From: Flectonema sp. DT1601
Lineage: Eukaryota; Euglenozoa; Diplonemea; Diplonemida; Diplonemidae
Direction of reading: 5' to 3'
Length of the DNA stretch: 64,000 bases
Assembly: GCA_964019425.1 (NCBI GenBank)
Contig: OZ025837.1
Location: forward strand, 429,001 to 493,000
Positions 12,820 through 22,961 of this stretch are shown here, piece by piece. Below the pieces are notes generated by a model. That model ran no database searches. It saw nothing but the letters and a program-made list of their open reading frames with translations, and was not told the origin of the DNA. The position numbers and the translations under genes were made by a program. Position 1 is the stretch's first letter; the number at the start of each line of letters is the position of its first letter.

Positions 12820-14703
12820 TCAGTTTTTCTCATCACGCATATTGCTCATTACCATTTCGTTCGACAGAGCTAAGATTTCAGCTTCCTCGGCAGACTGTTT
12901 GTTTGTTATTTGATTTTTTTTTTTGTTCTCCTCTCAAGAAATTATACAAGAGAAAAAAATGACACAAACCATCTCAACTTCAGCAGATGGTGATGCTTGG
13001 TTCATTGAAGTGATGTGCTCTTTTGATCCAACAGCAGGGTTTAAGGCTTTTTCACCTGAAGGCATCGTAGCCCCTGACATCGCCTGCATTGTTTGCATCT
13101 GCTCTCTTGCTTTTTCCATTATAAATTCTTCTCTCTTACCAGGTGGTAGTTTTGATATGTGAGCCTGGGTTTGCATCATCTGCTCATATGAAGATTTCAT
13201 CCATTTTTTTGTTAATTCGAGACTGATTTCAGTGTCTTCAGGAAGGTTGAAATTTCTTCTAATCGTAGCATCTTGCATTGTTTTAATACGAATGCGCTCC
13301 TTGGCTGGTAAAGTCATCATCTGTTCTCTTGCAGCTGCTGGTGCCCAAGGTGGAAGGACAAGACCTGTTTCTTTATCCATGTGAACATCAGCCATCATGA
13401 TGTCTGATGTCTCTGGAGCACCTCCCAAGAGTGAGAATCCTCTTCTTGCGATTGCTTTAAATCCTTTTGTTGATTTTCCATCTGCTACGAATAGAGATTC
13501 GATGGTGACTCCATCCATCTTTCTAAACCAAAGTAGACCTTCTCCACGGGCTAGTTCAACAAACCAATTTGGTCTGAATGTGATCCCCTTTGGTATTTCT
13601 AAGACTTCACTTCCAGACTTTAAAACTCCTTCTTTTGGTGGACCTTCTCCTATTGTTTCTTCAAAGTAACGTACTTCTCCAGAAACTTCTCTGAACTCGT
13701 ATGATGATAGAGAGCCATCATTTCTTCTTCCGTATACCCACTGACCTACTAATGCTTGTGGGAGTGGTTCAGCTGGTGTCATTAAATTAATCTTTGTCCA
13801 TTCTCTGTTGATCCAAGTCTTTACATCTTCTTCAGAAGGAGACTGCACATCCTCATCTGAAGGTTTATTTAATGTTCCAGTTAGTTTGTTGTTTGATGCT
13901 CTGATGACAACTGACTGGTGTCTTTTAAGAGCCCGTTTACGGTCAGCACTCATTTGATCGAAAGCGTATTGTTCACGTAGTCCTAACCACTTTGGTAGGA
14001 TGAGACCAGACTTGTCGGTAGTGTAGGTGGTGTCGACCTTTGAAGGAATATCGATAGTAACTTCATTGTGTAGAATACCAGTTAGTTCATTGAAGATTGT
14101 TGGAGGTCCGGCACCAGCGTAGCCGCCTGCTTCGCCACCGTGACTGTGGCCGTGACCACCCCCTCCGTGACCTCCGTGACCTTGGCATGGTTTACCTCCA
14201 TGAGAGTGGCCTCCACCACCACCACCTCCTCCGTGTGCTCCATGTCCTCCGTGGCCACCGTGGCCTTGGCAAGGTTTGCCTCCATGGGAGTGACCTCCGT
14301 GGTCATGACCGTGGCCACCGTGACCTCCACCCCCACCACCATGTCCAGCGCATGGTTTTCCTCCGTGGGAATGTCCACCCCCACCACCACCTGGCATTCC
14401 TCCTCCATTTTTCATCATTTGAACCATATTCTTGTACTCCATTCCCAACCATTGTTTGTATTGGCTATCAGAAGGTGTTCCGTTAATATCTTCTGCAGTT
14501 GGTGCCTGCATTGTTCCTTTTAATATTCCCAACGCTGCTTTGACGCTAACATTTTGCTTCTTCATAATGTTCTCCTTCTGTTCACGTGGAAGGCTTGCCA
14601 TCTGTGTTCTCATCTCTGAAGGTGCCCAAGGAGGTACAACTAACCCGACTTCCGGGTCTTTGTGAATAGGACCATTTGGATCGAATTTCGGAAGGTTAAA
14701 CAT
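12820..14703 (-). CDS. Three-repeat (GLVLPPWAP) protein with His/Gly-rich domain
   Basis: There are two exons: 14703-12970 and 12894-12820. The GTTTGT...AAACAG intron joins the long frame to a 24-residue tail ending MSNMRDEKN, giving 602 residues. The start at 14703 (MFNLPKFDPNG) follows a CTCCCACAG acceptor at 14717. An upstream in-frame Met at 14748 lies beyond that acceptor and is unlikely to be used. Three copies of a roughly 80-residue unit occur, at the N-terminus, middle and C-terminus. Each begins GL(V/I)(V/L)PxW and carries REQM, basic R-x2-(I/L)K and a closing K-x-W-x3-(E/S)(Y/W) pattern. Between copies 1 and 2 lie several GGHSHGGKPCxGHGG units, plausible metal ligands. Between copies 2 and 3 is a beta-rich stretch (VGQWVYGRRNDGSLSSYEF onward). 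I do not recognise the family. Confidence 0.75.
14100..14400 (-). repeat. His/Gly-rich tandem coding repeat
   Basis: Imperfect units encode GGHSHGGKPC-(A/Q)-GHGG with intervening Gly/His runs, four times. The Cys and His spacing could bind divalent metal, but that is inference from composition only. Confidence 0.6.
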
Positions 14704-14874
14704 CTCTTGTTGATACCTGTGGGAGTAAGACTGTTTGATTAGGTTCATACGAATATAAATCTCTGTATTGTACCAGACCTTGTTGGTACCTGTGGAGGAT
14801 GTAAAAACAGTACCAACTTTAGGGTATTAAAAACAAAATTAATACCAAAATACTTGACACAAAAGATATTTGTA

Positions 14875-14906
14875 GTTAAACATTTCTTGTTGATATCTGT
14901 GGGGGG
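14875..14906 (-). repeat. Duplicate of the 5'-UTR/acceptor segment at 14695-14725
   Basis: GTTAAACATYTCTTGTTGAT is shared with the start region of the downstream gene, followed by A-(C/T)-CTGTGGG in both. On the minus strand it reads CCCCCACAG then ATATCAACAAGAAATGTTTAAC, so a second pyrimidine-AG and even the ATG are copied. Confidence 0.6.
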
Positions 14907-14975
14907 GCATGTATGTTCGATTTTGTAAAAATTTACAACTAGCGTTGTATCATAAAAAGTGACTAAGGGTGATGC
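14901..14975. repeat. Dispersed repeat R1, copy 1
   Basis: A G7 run, then TGTATGTTCGATTTTGTAAA...GTTGTATCATAAAAAGTGAC. Related copies are at 36388-36448 and 58319-58415. Confidence 0.65.
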
Positions 14976-16146
14976 GCAACTTAGGATAATACCTGTAGGG
15001 ATTGTGTTGTAGAATATTACGACCCCCACCCCTGTTGTGTTTTGTGAATATATATCATAGCATAAACAATAAAAGAGATCGCAACAACCAAAGCTATAAG
15101 ACTGCCTCACTTAACTATTTTTCCTCTTTTTTTTTCCGATGATGATAAATATAACAGAGAACTTTGGGCTACGGGGGAAATGGACAGGTGGGATGGGCAA
15201 AAAAAAAAAAAAAAAAAAAAATGAAAAAACCGTAGCAGGAAATTGAAGCAACAGCTAACCCATTGTCAACATTCCTCTCTTTTTTTTGTGTTTTTTTTTT
15301 TCCTTCATTGCTTTTTTTTGTTGTTGTTGTTGTTGTTGTTTTCTCGTACAAATAAATAGGTAGTCACTCAATTTGACAGTGAGCCTGATTTTTTTTTTTT
15401 TTTTTTTTTTGAAAAAAAGACAAGAAACACAAACACAAAGACAATGAACCCAGTGGTAGTCTAACACCGCATTTCTCGATGTACAGAAATGTAGAATACA
15501 AGCAATGCTTTCCGAAGGAAGGAAGGAAGGAAAAAAAATCGATTCTTGATAGTGACTTTTTTTTTTTTAAAAAAAAGTTTTAAAAAAAAAATTAACAACG
15601 GCTCATACACTTCACAGATACTGTTCTTTACCTCACAAAAAAAAACTTTTTTCTTTTTCTTTTCTTTTTTTTTTTTTCTCTCTTTTTCATCGTTTACTTT
15701 AATTAATTATTTGGTTCACTTTCTTTCAAAAAAAGATTTTCCCTCCCGCATGACGCAAGAGGGAAGTCACACATTTAGTAACCACGTGCGCGTTTCACAA
15801 TCGAACTGGATAAAGGTTTTTACAGATAAGCAAAAAAAAAAAAAAAAAGTTGCTTATGGACAACTTTTTTAATTTTTTTTTTTTTTTTTTTTTTTTTCTC
15901 ATTTCTTCTTGCCTGCAGAATACGTTTAACTCGTAAAAAATCAGGCAACAATTAACGACCTTTTCTACATCACTTTTTCCCAATAAATCAGTACAGTGAC
16001 TGGATGAATCAGGAAACCTCGTTGTTTCAGTCTAGGTTAGGTTTTTATTATTATTTTTTTTTTTTTTATCATCGTTTTCTTTGTCCGTTGTCTTATGTCG
16101 GAGCGAGCACACTATTAATGATTAATGACTTAAGCGTTTCCGTTTT

Positions 16147-16178
<32 letters not shown>

Positions 16179-16321
16179 CTTTTTTTCTTTTTTTCTAATG
16201 ATGTGGCAGTGGAAAAAATAGGGAAACGGGGAGGAAATGAGTGAAAAAAAAAAAAAAAAACAATAAGAATAATAACTGAAGCTTTTTAACTTGATTCCGT
16301 TTGAGGCGACTGAGTTAGAGA

Positions 16322-18021
16322 TCAGGCTTCGGTCTCAGGCCCCTTGGACTCTTCTTCCGGTTTTTGCTCTTCCTCCTCCTCAGGTTGCTCCTGGGCATCT
16401 GGTGCTTCTTCTTCTTGCGTTTGATCGGCTTCTTCAGCCTGAGCTTGTTCAGCGGCTCTTGCTGCTTCTTCTTCTGCCTGTTGGGCCTGAGCTTCCTGTT
16501 CCGCTTGTAAGCGAGCTTCTTCTTCTTTGCGGCATTTATCCTCTTCTGCCTTTCTTTTTTTCTCGTTTTCGCGGTTCTTCTTCATCTGTTGTCTTTTGCT
16601 TCCTCCAACGTTAAGTCCGAAATCTGCGATTTTCGGCTTGTTCATGTCCTCGTTGTATCCCTTTTTACCTCCTTTCTTACCTCCCTTTCCATGGGAAACT
16701 TCGTGGTTGCCTTGTCCACGGTGGCCTACTCCTCCGTTTTCTCCGTCACCTTTGGCACCCTTTCTTGTGCTGCTGAATGTCTTTGGAGGGAGCTCATCGC
16801 CAATCCAGTTGACAACGATCCCAGACTTTGTAAGTTCTTCATCGAGAAGTGGTCGGAGACGCTTTGAATTTATCCAACATGTTTTCTGTTTAAAGTGTTT
16901 GTTGGTGTTGTTGATTTAAATATCTAAAAGGGTTTTTTTAATGATATTATTTATTATTAACACACCTCCAGCCATTTCTGAGTGAATACTTCACACGAAG
17001 AGTGAAATTCCAATCTGTCGCAATCTTGTTTCTTCAAAGTCTTGTCAACCACATCGTTGACAATTTTACAGAATTCAGCTATGCACTCCTGTTTAGATTT
17101 TTTTTTTTTTTTTTTCAAAAAGTTTTTTGTGTTGGTCTAGTATCATCGTCTTCTTCCCCTATTTTTACACCAGCAGCAAATTCGCTTTTAAACAACTAGT
17201 AAGATGAAGAAGGGTGTTGGGAAAAAAAATCTTTCTTATTATTTTTTTATTTTTTTAAAAAAAAAAACATACTTGAACAGGAGCATCGTCGAACTTACCC
17301 TCACCCTTTCTGAATTCCTTTTTCAATAGTCTTGTGCAGAAGTAATCTTTAAAACTGTTTTTTTTTTGATATTTTTTTTTTTTTTTCAAAAATTTTCACA
17401 ACCAAAAAAAAAATAAAAAATAAAAAAAAATAAAACATACAACTCCTTTACATCTTTCTTTGGTACAACCTGAGGAGTAGGTTGTGAATAATAAGGGTAG
17501 TGAACCGAATAATGCTGCTGTTGGTGATGGTGGTGGTGGTGATGATGATGCTGGTGATGATGATGGTGGTGGTGACTTGGGAGGTGCATCTGATGATGGC
17601 TGTGGTGACCATGGTGATGGTGGTGGTGGTGATGGTGACTGGCATAACCCTGGTGATGATGATGGTGGTGGTGTAGGTGCGGTTGATGGTGCATGCTATG
17701 CGGCATTCCATACTGCGTCATTGGAGGGAATCCTCTTGATTTTCCTTTACCTCCTGTTTTTTATTTCAGTTTTTTTAGAATATCAATTTCCAAGCATCTC
17801 ATCAAATACATAAACACACACCTGACGGGTAACTCTCCACTGGCGGCCACGGATATGGCGGGCATGAGGCATCCTGCTGTGAGTTGAATAATTTAGATTT
17901 CCTTATCATGACTACAAGGAATTAGTTTTATCTTAAACTATACAGAAAAAGAGAGAAAAAAAAAAAAAAAAAACAATACCCTCATTCCGCTATAGTTGTT
18001 TTTGTATCCCTCAGCTGACAT
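16322..18021 (-). CDS. Seven-exon protein with poly-His, proline-rich and Glu/Ala-rich regions
   Basis: Exons are inferred as 18021-17980, 17876-17822, 17753-17444, 17354-17273, 17195-17169, 17088-16966 and 16885-16322. All phases agree and give 401 codons including the stop. The third donor (GTTGTA) is the least certain. The N-terminus is MSAEGYKNNYSGMRQD, then a PPYPWPPVESYP segment, then about 80 residues dominated by His runs. A folded-looking middle follows (EFCKIVNDVVDKTLKKQDCD and NWIGDELPPK), then a basic Gly/Lys linker and a highly charged Glu/Ala/Gln coiled-coil-like tail. A proline/Gly-rich, Lys-rich layout of this kind is common in RNA-associated proteins, but I see no RNA-binding domain. 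A CAG acceptor lies 13 bases before the ATG. Confidence 0.65.
17500..17690 (-). repeat. Poly-His coding tract
   Basis: CAC/CAT-rich runs encode blocks of 6-9 His separated by Gln, Gly, Ser and Met. The antisense frame gives Asp/Gly runs and is a shadow. Confidence 0.8.
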
Positions 18022-18033
18022 TGTATTGTCACT

Positions 18034-18626
18034 GTTTTTTTGTATTATTATGTTGTTGGGTGATTTTAATTTTCATTTTTTTTTTTTTTTAAAAAAAAGA
18101 AAAAATAAAGAAGCATACGACGTGGATTTTATGGATTCAGAGGTTGGATCGTGCATATGTTCTTTACTTAATAAAATCTTTGACAACGGCCCACCAACAG
18201 AGTCCAATATGGGATGAGGGCGCGCGGGGGGAGCGAATGAAGGGTAAAAGGATAAAAACCCCCCCCTGTAGTTGGGGAAAAAAAAAAGTTAATTATTAAT
18301 TATTATAAACAAAACTACTATCTGAGGATCGTCAGTCAGATGTTCTTCAGTCCTGAGTTTTAAAAAAAAAAAAAAAAAACTGAAAAGACATGCAAATAGG
18401 TACTGACAAACCATTCTAAAAGTGTTTGTATTGCAAAGACAAAAAAAATAGAATCTCAGCAGTAGAGCTTGCAGTAATTGTGCAGACGAAAAAAAAAAAA
18501 AACGCGGAGATTTTTTCATTCTTCATATTTCAGGTCAGATGAGGTGACGACACCTTTTTCGAGGTGTACAGAATTTAAGAAAAAAAAAATCCCTCATAAA
18601 AAAAACTGGCTTGCGACAGTTTTTGA
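18034..18626. other. Intergenic spacer
   Basis: No gene is supported. There are A/T runs and one G/C-rich patch near 18219-18235 with a C run at about 18260. The rest probably holds the 3' UTR of the TPR/LRR gene's upstream neighbour and the acceptor for the seven-exon gene. Confidence 0.4.
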
Positions 18627-20432
18627 TTATGGAACCGCCGGATCATCAGCTACGAGTCTAGTCAGGCTATTGTTCTCTCTGACTCCCAAGTCAATTAGAC
18701 TTTTATACGCTTCTTCAAATGAGATTCCATCACCTAACTTAAGTGCAAAAGATCCGATTGAAACAGTTTGTAAGAACGGAATTAAACTTTTATTGTGATG
18801 AAAAAACCGTCCAGAAACGTCAAGAGCCCGAGTTGTTTCCCAATTCAATGACGGAGCGAATATAAAAACAGAGTTATTTAGAGTTGGAGAGAAGAAGAAA
18901 TCCGAAGGAAAACACGTACTGTCGACGTTCAATGCTTTCTTAAGAGAAGCAAGTTTGTCGCTCGGTGATATGTTATCACACCGAGCGAGAGAGACGTATT
19001 TCAATGAAATCGTATTGTCAGATGGAGACGTGAAGAGCATGTCTCTGTGTCTTGCCCTTCGAACACGTCCACTCTGAGCATTCGGTGCATGTTGCTGACC
19101 AGGTAAAGATGGCAATCCAGACAAAGAAGTTAAACCCTTATTGCTAACCTTACAATGCTGTGTTAGTATTGAAACACACTTGTCAGTCACTAACGTTCCA
19201 CTGACATCCAAGTGTTGAAGCTTTTTACAAGCCCATAATATCCTGTCAACACCAACATCATCAACACAAAGACAGTCAGTCAATGTCAACGTGGTTAGTT
19301 CATTAAAGGTATAACATTGTAATTTAGCTGGTACTGAGCAAAGATGTATTTCCGTACATGTTTCTCTTATCATTTTTTGAACTGATTTACTGCATTTGTT
19401 TAGGACGATTACGCTTGAGCTTTCCAAGAAATCGATAATTAAGGAAACAGCTCCCTTTATGCGGGATAGACGAATCCAGGTGTTTTGAGGTGAGGTGATG
19501 GTAGTTGATTTCATTAAGACTTTTAAAGAATTAATTTCATCAGAAATCACACGGTCGGATGCATCGCATCTCTGAAGTGTTCGCAGAGCACTTTCAAGCA
19601 TTCCAATTTGAGTGAGAGCTTTTGATTTTCTAAATGAGCATTTTATGTGTTGTGGATCGATCACAAGTCCGGCATCACACGCAGCAATACAGTCATCCAA
19701 CCTGTTCATTTTTAAGTGACAAAATCCAAGATTGCTGTACAGATCTGTGTTTTGAGAATTTATTATTATCCCTGCTTCGTATTGAACTGCCGCATCGTCG
19801 TATTGTTGTTTTTTGAAATATCCGTTACCCAGATCCTTTCGCAGCAATGCCTGAGAATCTGCAACACTTTTTGGTATTATTGTTTTTAAGATGGTGCCAG
19901 ATCGGATCGCCGCTTCCCAGGCAGATCGCATTGACAGTGAATCAGAAACTGTATTTTTCAACATTCGATAATCACCTTCAATACCGGTACATACAATCTC
20001 TCCTTGATATGGTATTAAAGTTGTGTTCAGTTCGATTCCCTCTCCGAAATCCATGAAACGCATACATCCTTCGACTGACATACATCTGATTTTAAAAATT
20101 TGCAATTTTTTTGTTTTTTCCAAAAGTCGCATGGCGATGGCACCCGTATTTCCGTACCCTATGATGTGAAAAGTAGATCTAATACCGTATTTGTAGCATT
20201 GCGCTTCTAACAGTTCACGATCGGTGAGACCATGTTTTTTGTAGCACTTTTCATCAGCTGTGAATCTTGCTGTTTCTTCTTCTCGTTTTGAAAATGGTTT
20301 TTCAAAAAATCGAATTCTACTGTCGATTAAATTGAACTCATCGTCAATATCGATCCGGTTAAAACTCCTCAAAACTAGCTCTTCGATCTTTTTTACATCT
20401 GCTGAAGCCGATGAAGAAATACAACAGCTCAT
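18627..20432 (-). CDS. TPR plus leucine-rich-repeat protein
   Basis: There are 601 residues from MSCCISSSASADVKKIEEL. The upstream in-frame Met at 20465 is followed by a Lys run encoded by the A-tract and is probably not used. A TTTTCAG acceptor at 20474 is consistent with either. Residues about 205-320 contain tetratricopeptide repeats (GNGYFKKQQYDDAAVQYEAG, then NLGFCHLKMNRLDDCIAACD, and a third weaker helix pair). Residues about 340-560 contain RNI/AMN1-type leucine-rich repeats (LTLTDCLCVDDVGVDRILWA, LQHLDVSGTLVTDKCVSIL). TPR+LRR proteins usually scaffold complexes. The N-terminal 200 residues include HIIGYGNTGAIAMRLLEK, a glycine-rich stretch of unclear meaning. No F-box motif is convincing, and the exact partner is unknown. 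Confidence 0.8.
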   Translation of the reverse strand: MSCCISSSASADVKKIEELVLRSFNRIDIDDEFNLIDSRIRFFEKPFSKREEETARFTADEKCYKKHGLTDRELLEAQCYKYGIRSTFHIIGYGNTGAIAMRLLEKTKKLQIFKIRCMSVEGCMRFMDFGEGIELNTTLIPYQGEIVCTGIEGDYRMLKNTVSDSLSMRSAWEAAIRSGTILKTIIPKSVADSQALLRKDLGNGYFKKQQYDDAAVQYEAGIIINSQNTDLYSNLGFCHLKMNRLDDCIAACDAGLVIDPQHIKCSFRKSKALTQIGMLESALRTLQRCDASDRVISDEINSLKVLMKSTTITSPQNTWIRLSRIKGAVSLIIDFLESSSVIVLNKCSKSVQKMIRETCTEIHLCSVPAKLQCYTFNELTTLTLTDCLCVDDVGVDRILWACKKLQHLDVSGTLVTDKCVSILTQHCKVSNKGLTSLSGLPSLPGQQHAPNAQSGRVRRARHRDMLFTSPSDNTISLKYVSLARCDNISPSDKLASLKKALNVDSTCFPSDFFFSPTLNNSVFIFAPSLNWETTRALDVSGRFFHHNKSLIPFLQTVSIGSFALKLGDGISFEEAYKSLIDLGVRENNSLTRLVADDPAVP

Positions 20433-20722
20433 TTTTTTTTTTTTATAAAATAATATCTGACCCACCCTCCCTACTGAAAAGGGAATACATTTTATAGCAC
20501 TGGATTATTATTTTTTTTTTTTCAACATTAATTTTTTTTTTTTTTAAAAAAAAAAACATCGTTATAATCGCAGAAGGCATGTCGCCACGGTTCAACGTGA
20601 GACGACAGTTACTATGTTAGATGAAATAAAATCAATTTAACAACGTGATATATATAATTGAAAAAAAAAAAAAAAATTAAAAAAAAAAACATCATCATCT
20701 TAGCAATACAACGCTCTATGAG

Positions 20723-22733
20723 CTATGCCTTTGATGTTGATCGATGTGTTTCTTTTTCAACGTCTACGAGACGCCTGTCTTGGATCGGTTTTGTTTGATG
20801 GCTTGGTTTATTTGATAGCGATTCTAGAGACTCGTGGACCTTTTTCCAATCGGCATCTGACCGAGAGAGTTCTGCCTTCATCAGAGTTACAATATGATCT
20901 TTTATTTGTTTAACTTGATCAAAATAACAAAAGGTCATCGGGAACCTCATTGCTAACCATCCATAACATTCTGCCCAACGAAATCGTTGTTCAAGAGAAG
21001 GAAGGAGTGATCCAACAGCCGGAGGTTCGAATCCGACTGGAACCTTTTCCTCTCTGTCATGAGCTTCCAACCATCCTCGTAATAAGTTCGCACCAGTCTC
21101 TGTTCTGTCATTCCATGGTAGGAATGAAATAACAATTTTTTCTTGAATAGGAAATACCAACCCTTCCATCATTTCCGCGATTGGAAGCATTCCTCTTGCC
21201 ATGTCGCAGGGGAAGTAGTTGTCTTCTGTTTCAACTTCTTTTATAAATAACTTCAACAGGTCGTAAAAAGATTCTATATCTTGGTGTAAGTTCCAATACA
21301 CTCCAAGGATTTCAGCTGTGGGTATTAATCCCGCTCTTTGAATCAACTCACCCGCTCCTTGTTCGAAACTTTTTCTAACAAAGGAGGAGTCTCTGTTGTT
21401 CATTGTTGTTACGTAGCCGCAGTCTGCGAAAGCGCATCCAGCACGTCCAGCACGTCCTCCAATTTGAAGGACGTGAGCGTTTGTTAAGTTGCGCATCTCT
21501 CCTCCAGTGAATTTAGATACCGTTGAAAATATTATTCTGTTTTTTTTTTTTTTTTTTTTTTTTTTTTTCATACAACAAAAAACGAGAATAATAATAAACA
21601 ACAGCATACCTTCTAATATTTAAGTTAAGTCCAAAAGCAATAGCATCGGTCGCAACGAGGGCGCAATTTTCTCCATCTCCGACTTTGTTAAATTGCTGGG
21701 TTTGTGCTTCACGAACTTCATGAGGAAGAGCACCGTAGACGATGTTGACTTTCATTCCAGGACGAGCTTCTTCTATTTGTGATTTGATATTGAATACTTG
21801 TTTACGAGAGAAACACACAACACAGTCACCTCGTTCTATTTTTCGAAGGTCTCCTCCAAGAGGTTCCGTAATCTTTAAAGGAACAAGTCTTTCGTGCCAA
21901 AGAATTTTTAAGGAATTCTCTTCACCAGTGCTTCGTAGTAATTTTTTTATAATTGGAATGGCTCGGGGTTCTCCACATAAATGGATTTCACGTGCGGGGA
22001 GTCCGAGGAGGGCTCTGGTCCAAGCCCAGCCACGTTCTTTGTCGCCAATCATTTGTATCTCATCTATAATACCGACGTCAACTTGCTCATCGATTGGGGC
22101 CATCTCAACTGTACACGAGATAAACTCTCCACTGCCGTTGAAAATGACCTCGTCACCAATAACTAATTCACATGGAACACCAGCTGCGTTTACCTTCTCA
22201 CAGACCTGAGCTGCTAGCAATTTCAAAGGAGCGCAATACACACCACTGCGTGCCTTAAGCAATCGTTCTAAAGAATCGTGGGTCTTTCCACTGTTTGTTG
22301 GTCCAGCATGGAAATAAATCCTACGACGCATATAACGAGCCTTGGGATACCATTCCCAAGGTCGGTGCATATCGCTGTATCTAGGTGCTTCATTTTGGTA
22401 AAACCAATCGGCAAAAACGCTATAAAATGCTTCAAGCTTGTCGTCAGCTTCGTCAGCTTCTTTAAACTGCTTGATATGATCTTCAGTAAACGCGAACGTA
22501 TCAAAAAATTGAGTAACTTTGTTTATAACTATGTCGTCTTGACTTTCACATATCAGTCCCTTTATCTCTGCTCTGACGCTGCTTGACCGGGTACACAGTT
22601 GTCTCATTGACGCCAAAACTTCATCTTTTTCACTAATAAGTTGGTCGTACTTATTCAATTGATTTGGAGACGGGTTCCTGCCGCTTTGATACTTCCTCCC
22701 CTGAGTGCATCTTGCTGTTATTCGTCGAAGCAT
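20723..22733 (-). CDS. SUV3: SUV3-like mitochondrial ATP-dependent RNA helicase
   Basis: There are two exons, 22733-21610 and 21536-20723, giving 645 residues. The intron is GTATGC...A-tract-CAG and restores the family motif NLNIRR-IIFSTVSKF. Motifs seen are Walker A GPTNSGKT, Walker B DEIQMIGD, motif V/VI-like ATDAIAFGLNLNI and QIGGRAGRAG, followed by the SUV3 C-terminal region. The N-terminus MLRRITARCTQGRKYQSGRN is basic and hydroxylated, fitting a mitochondrial presequence. SUV3 unwinds RNA during mitochondrial RNA turnover with an exoribonuclease partner. The upstream in-frame Met at 22796 lies before a TTTTTAG acceptor (22759) and is rejected as the start. The tail ends in a short charged segment. 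Confidence 0.92.
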
Positions 22734-22758
22734 TTTTTTTTTTTTTTTTTTTTTTTTT

Positions 22759-22761
22759 CTA
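22759..22761 (-). promoter_or_regulatory. Putative trans-splice acceptor, SUV3-like gene
   Basis: TTTTTCTTTTTAG is followed by an uninterrupted run of about 25 A and then ATG, so the inferred 5' UTR is almost pure poly(A). Confidence 0.5.
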
Positions 22762-22961
22762 AAAAGAAAAATATGAAATAACAAAATAAATAACACAGGA
22801 AGAAAGAAAAAAAAAACAATTTCAAAAAAAAAAAAAAAAAAAAACTATTCAGGTAAAAGCCTGTATATTTTGTTGATCGTAGACCGGTGGTGCTGCCGAC
22901 ACAGAGAAAATAGATAACCATTTGATCAATGAATAAAACTGGATCTTTTAATCTGAATAGT

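Larger units (their letters stand above)
14717..16321. other. Long intergenic region, upstream of the three-repeat protein gene
   Basis: No supported gene. The region holds the acceptor at 14717 and diverged copies of it at about 14766-14794 and 14875-14906. It also has a dispersed repeat at 14901-14975, a (TTG)n run near 15320-15340, a short (GGAA)n run at about 15516-15530 and many homopolymer tracts. Open frames here translate to Lys/Phe runs and are not believed. Confidence 0.5.

Noticed and set aside
14082-14523. Three overlapping frames rich in His, Val/Thr or Gly
   Set aside because: They are shadows of the GGHSHGG-coding repeat in other frames.
21005-21045. tRNA-like GGTTCGAATCC
   Set aside because: It is coding sequence of the SUV3-like helicase (GFEPPAVG region) and has no cloverleaf.
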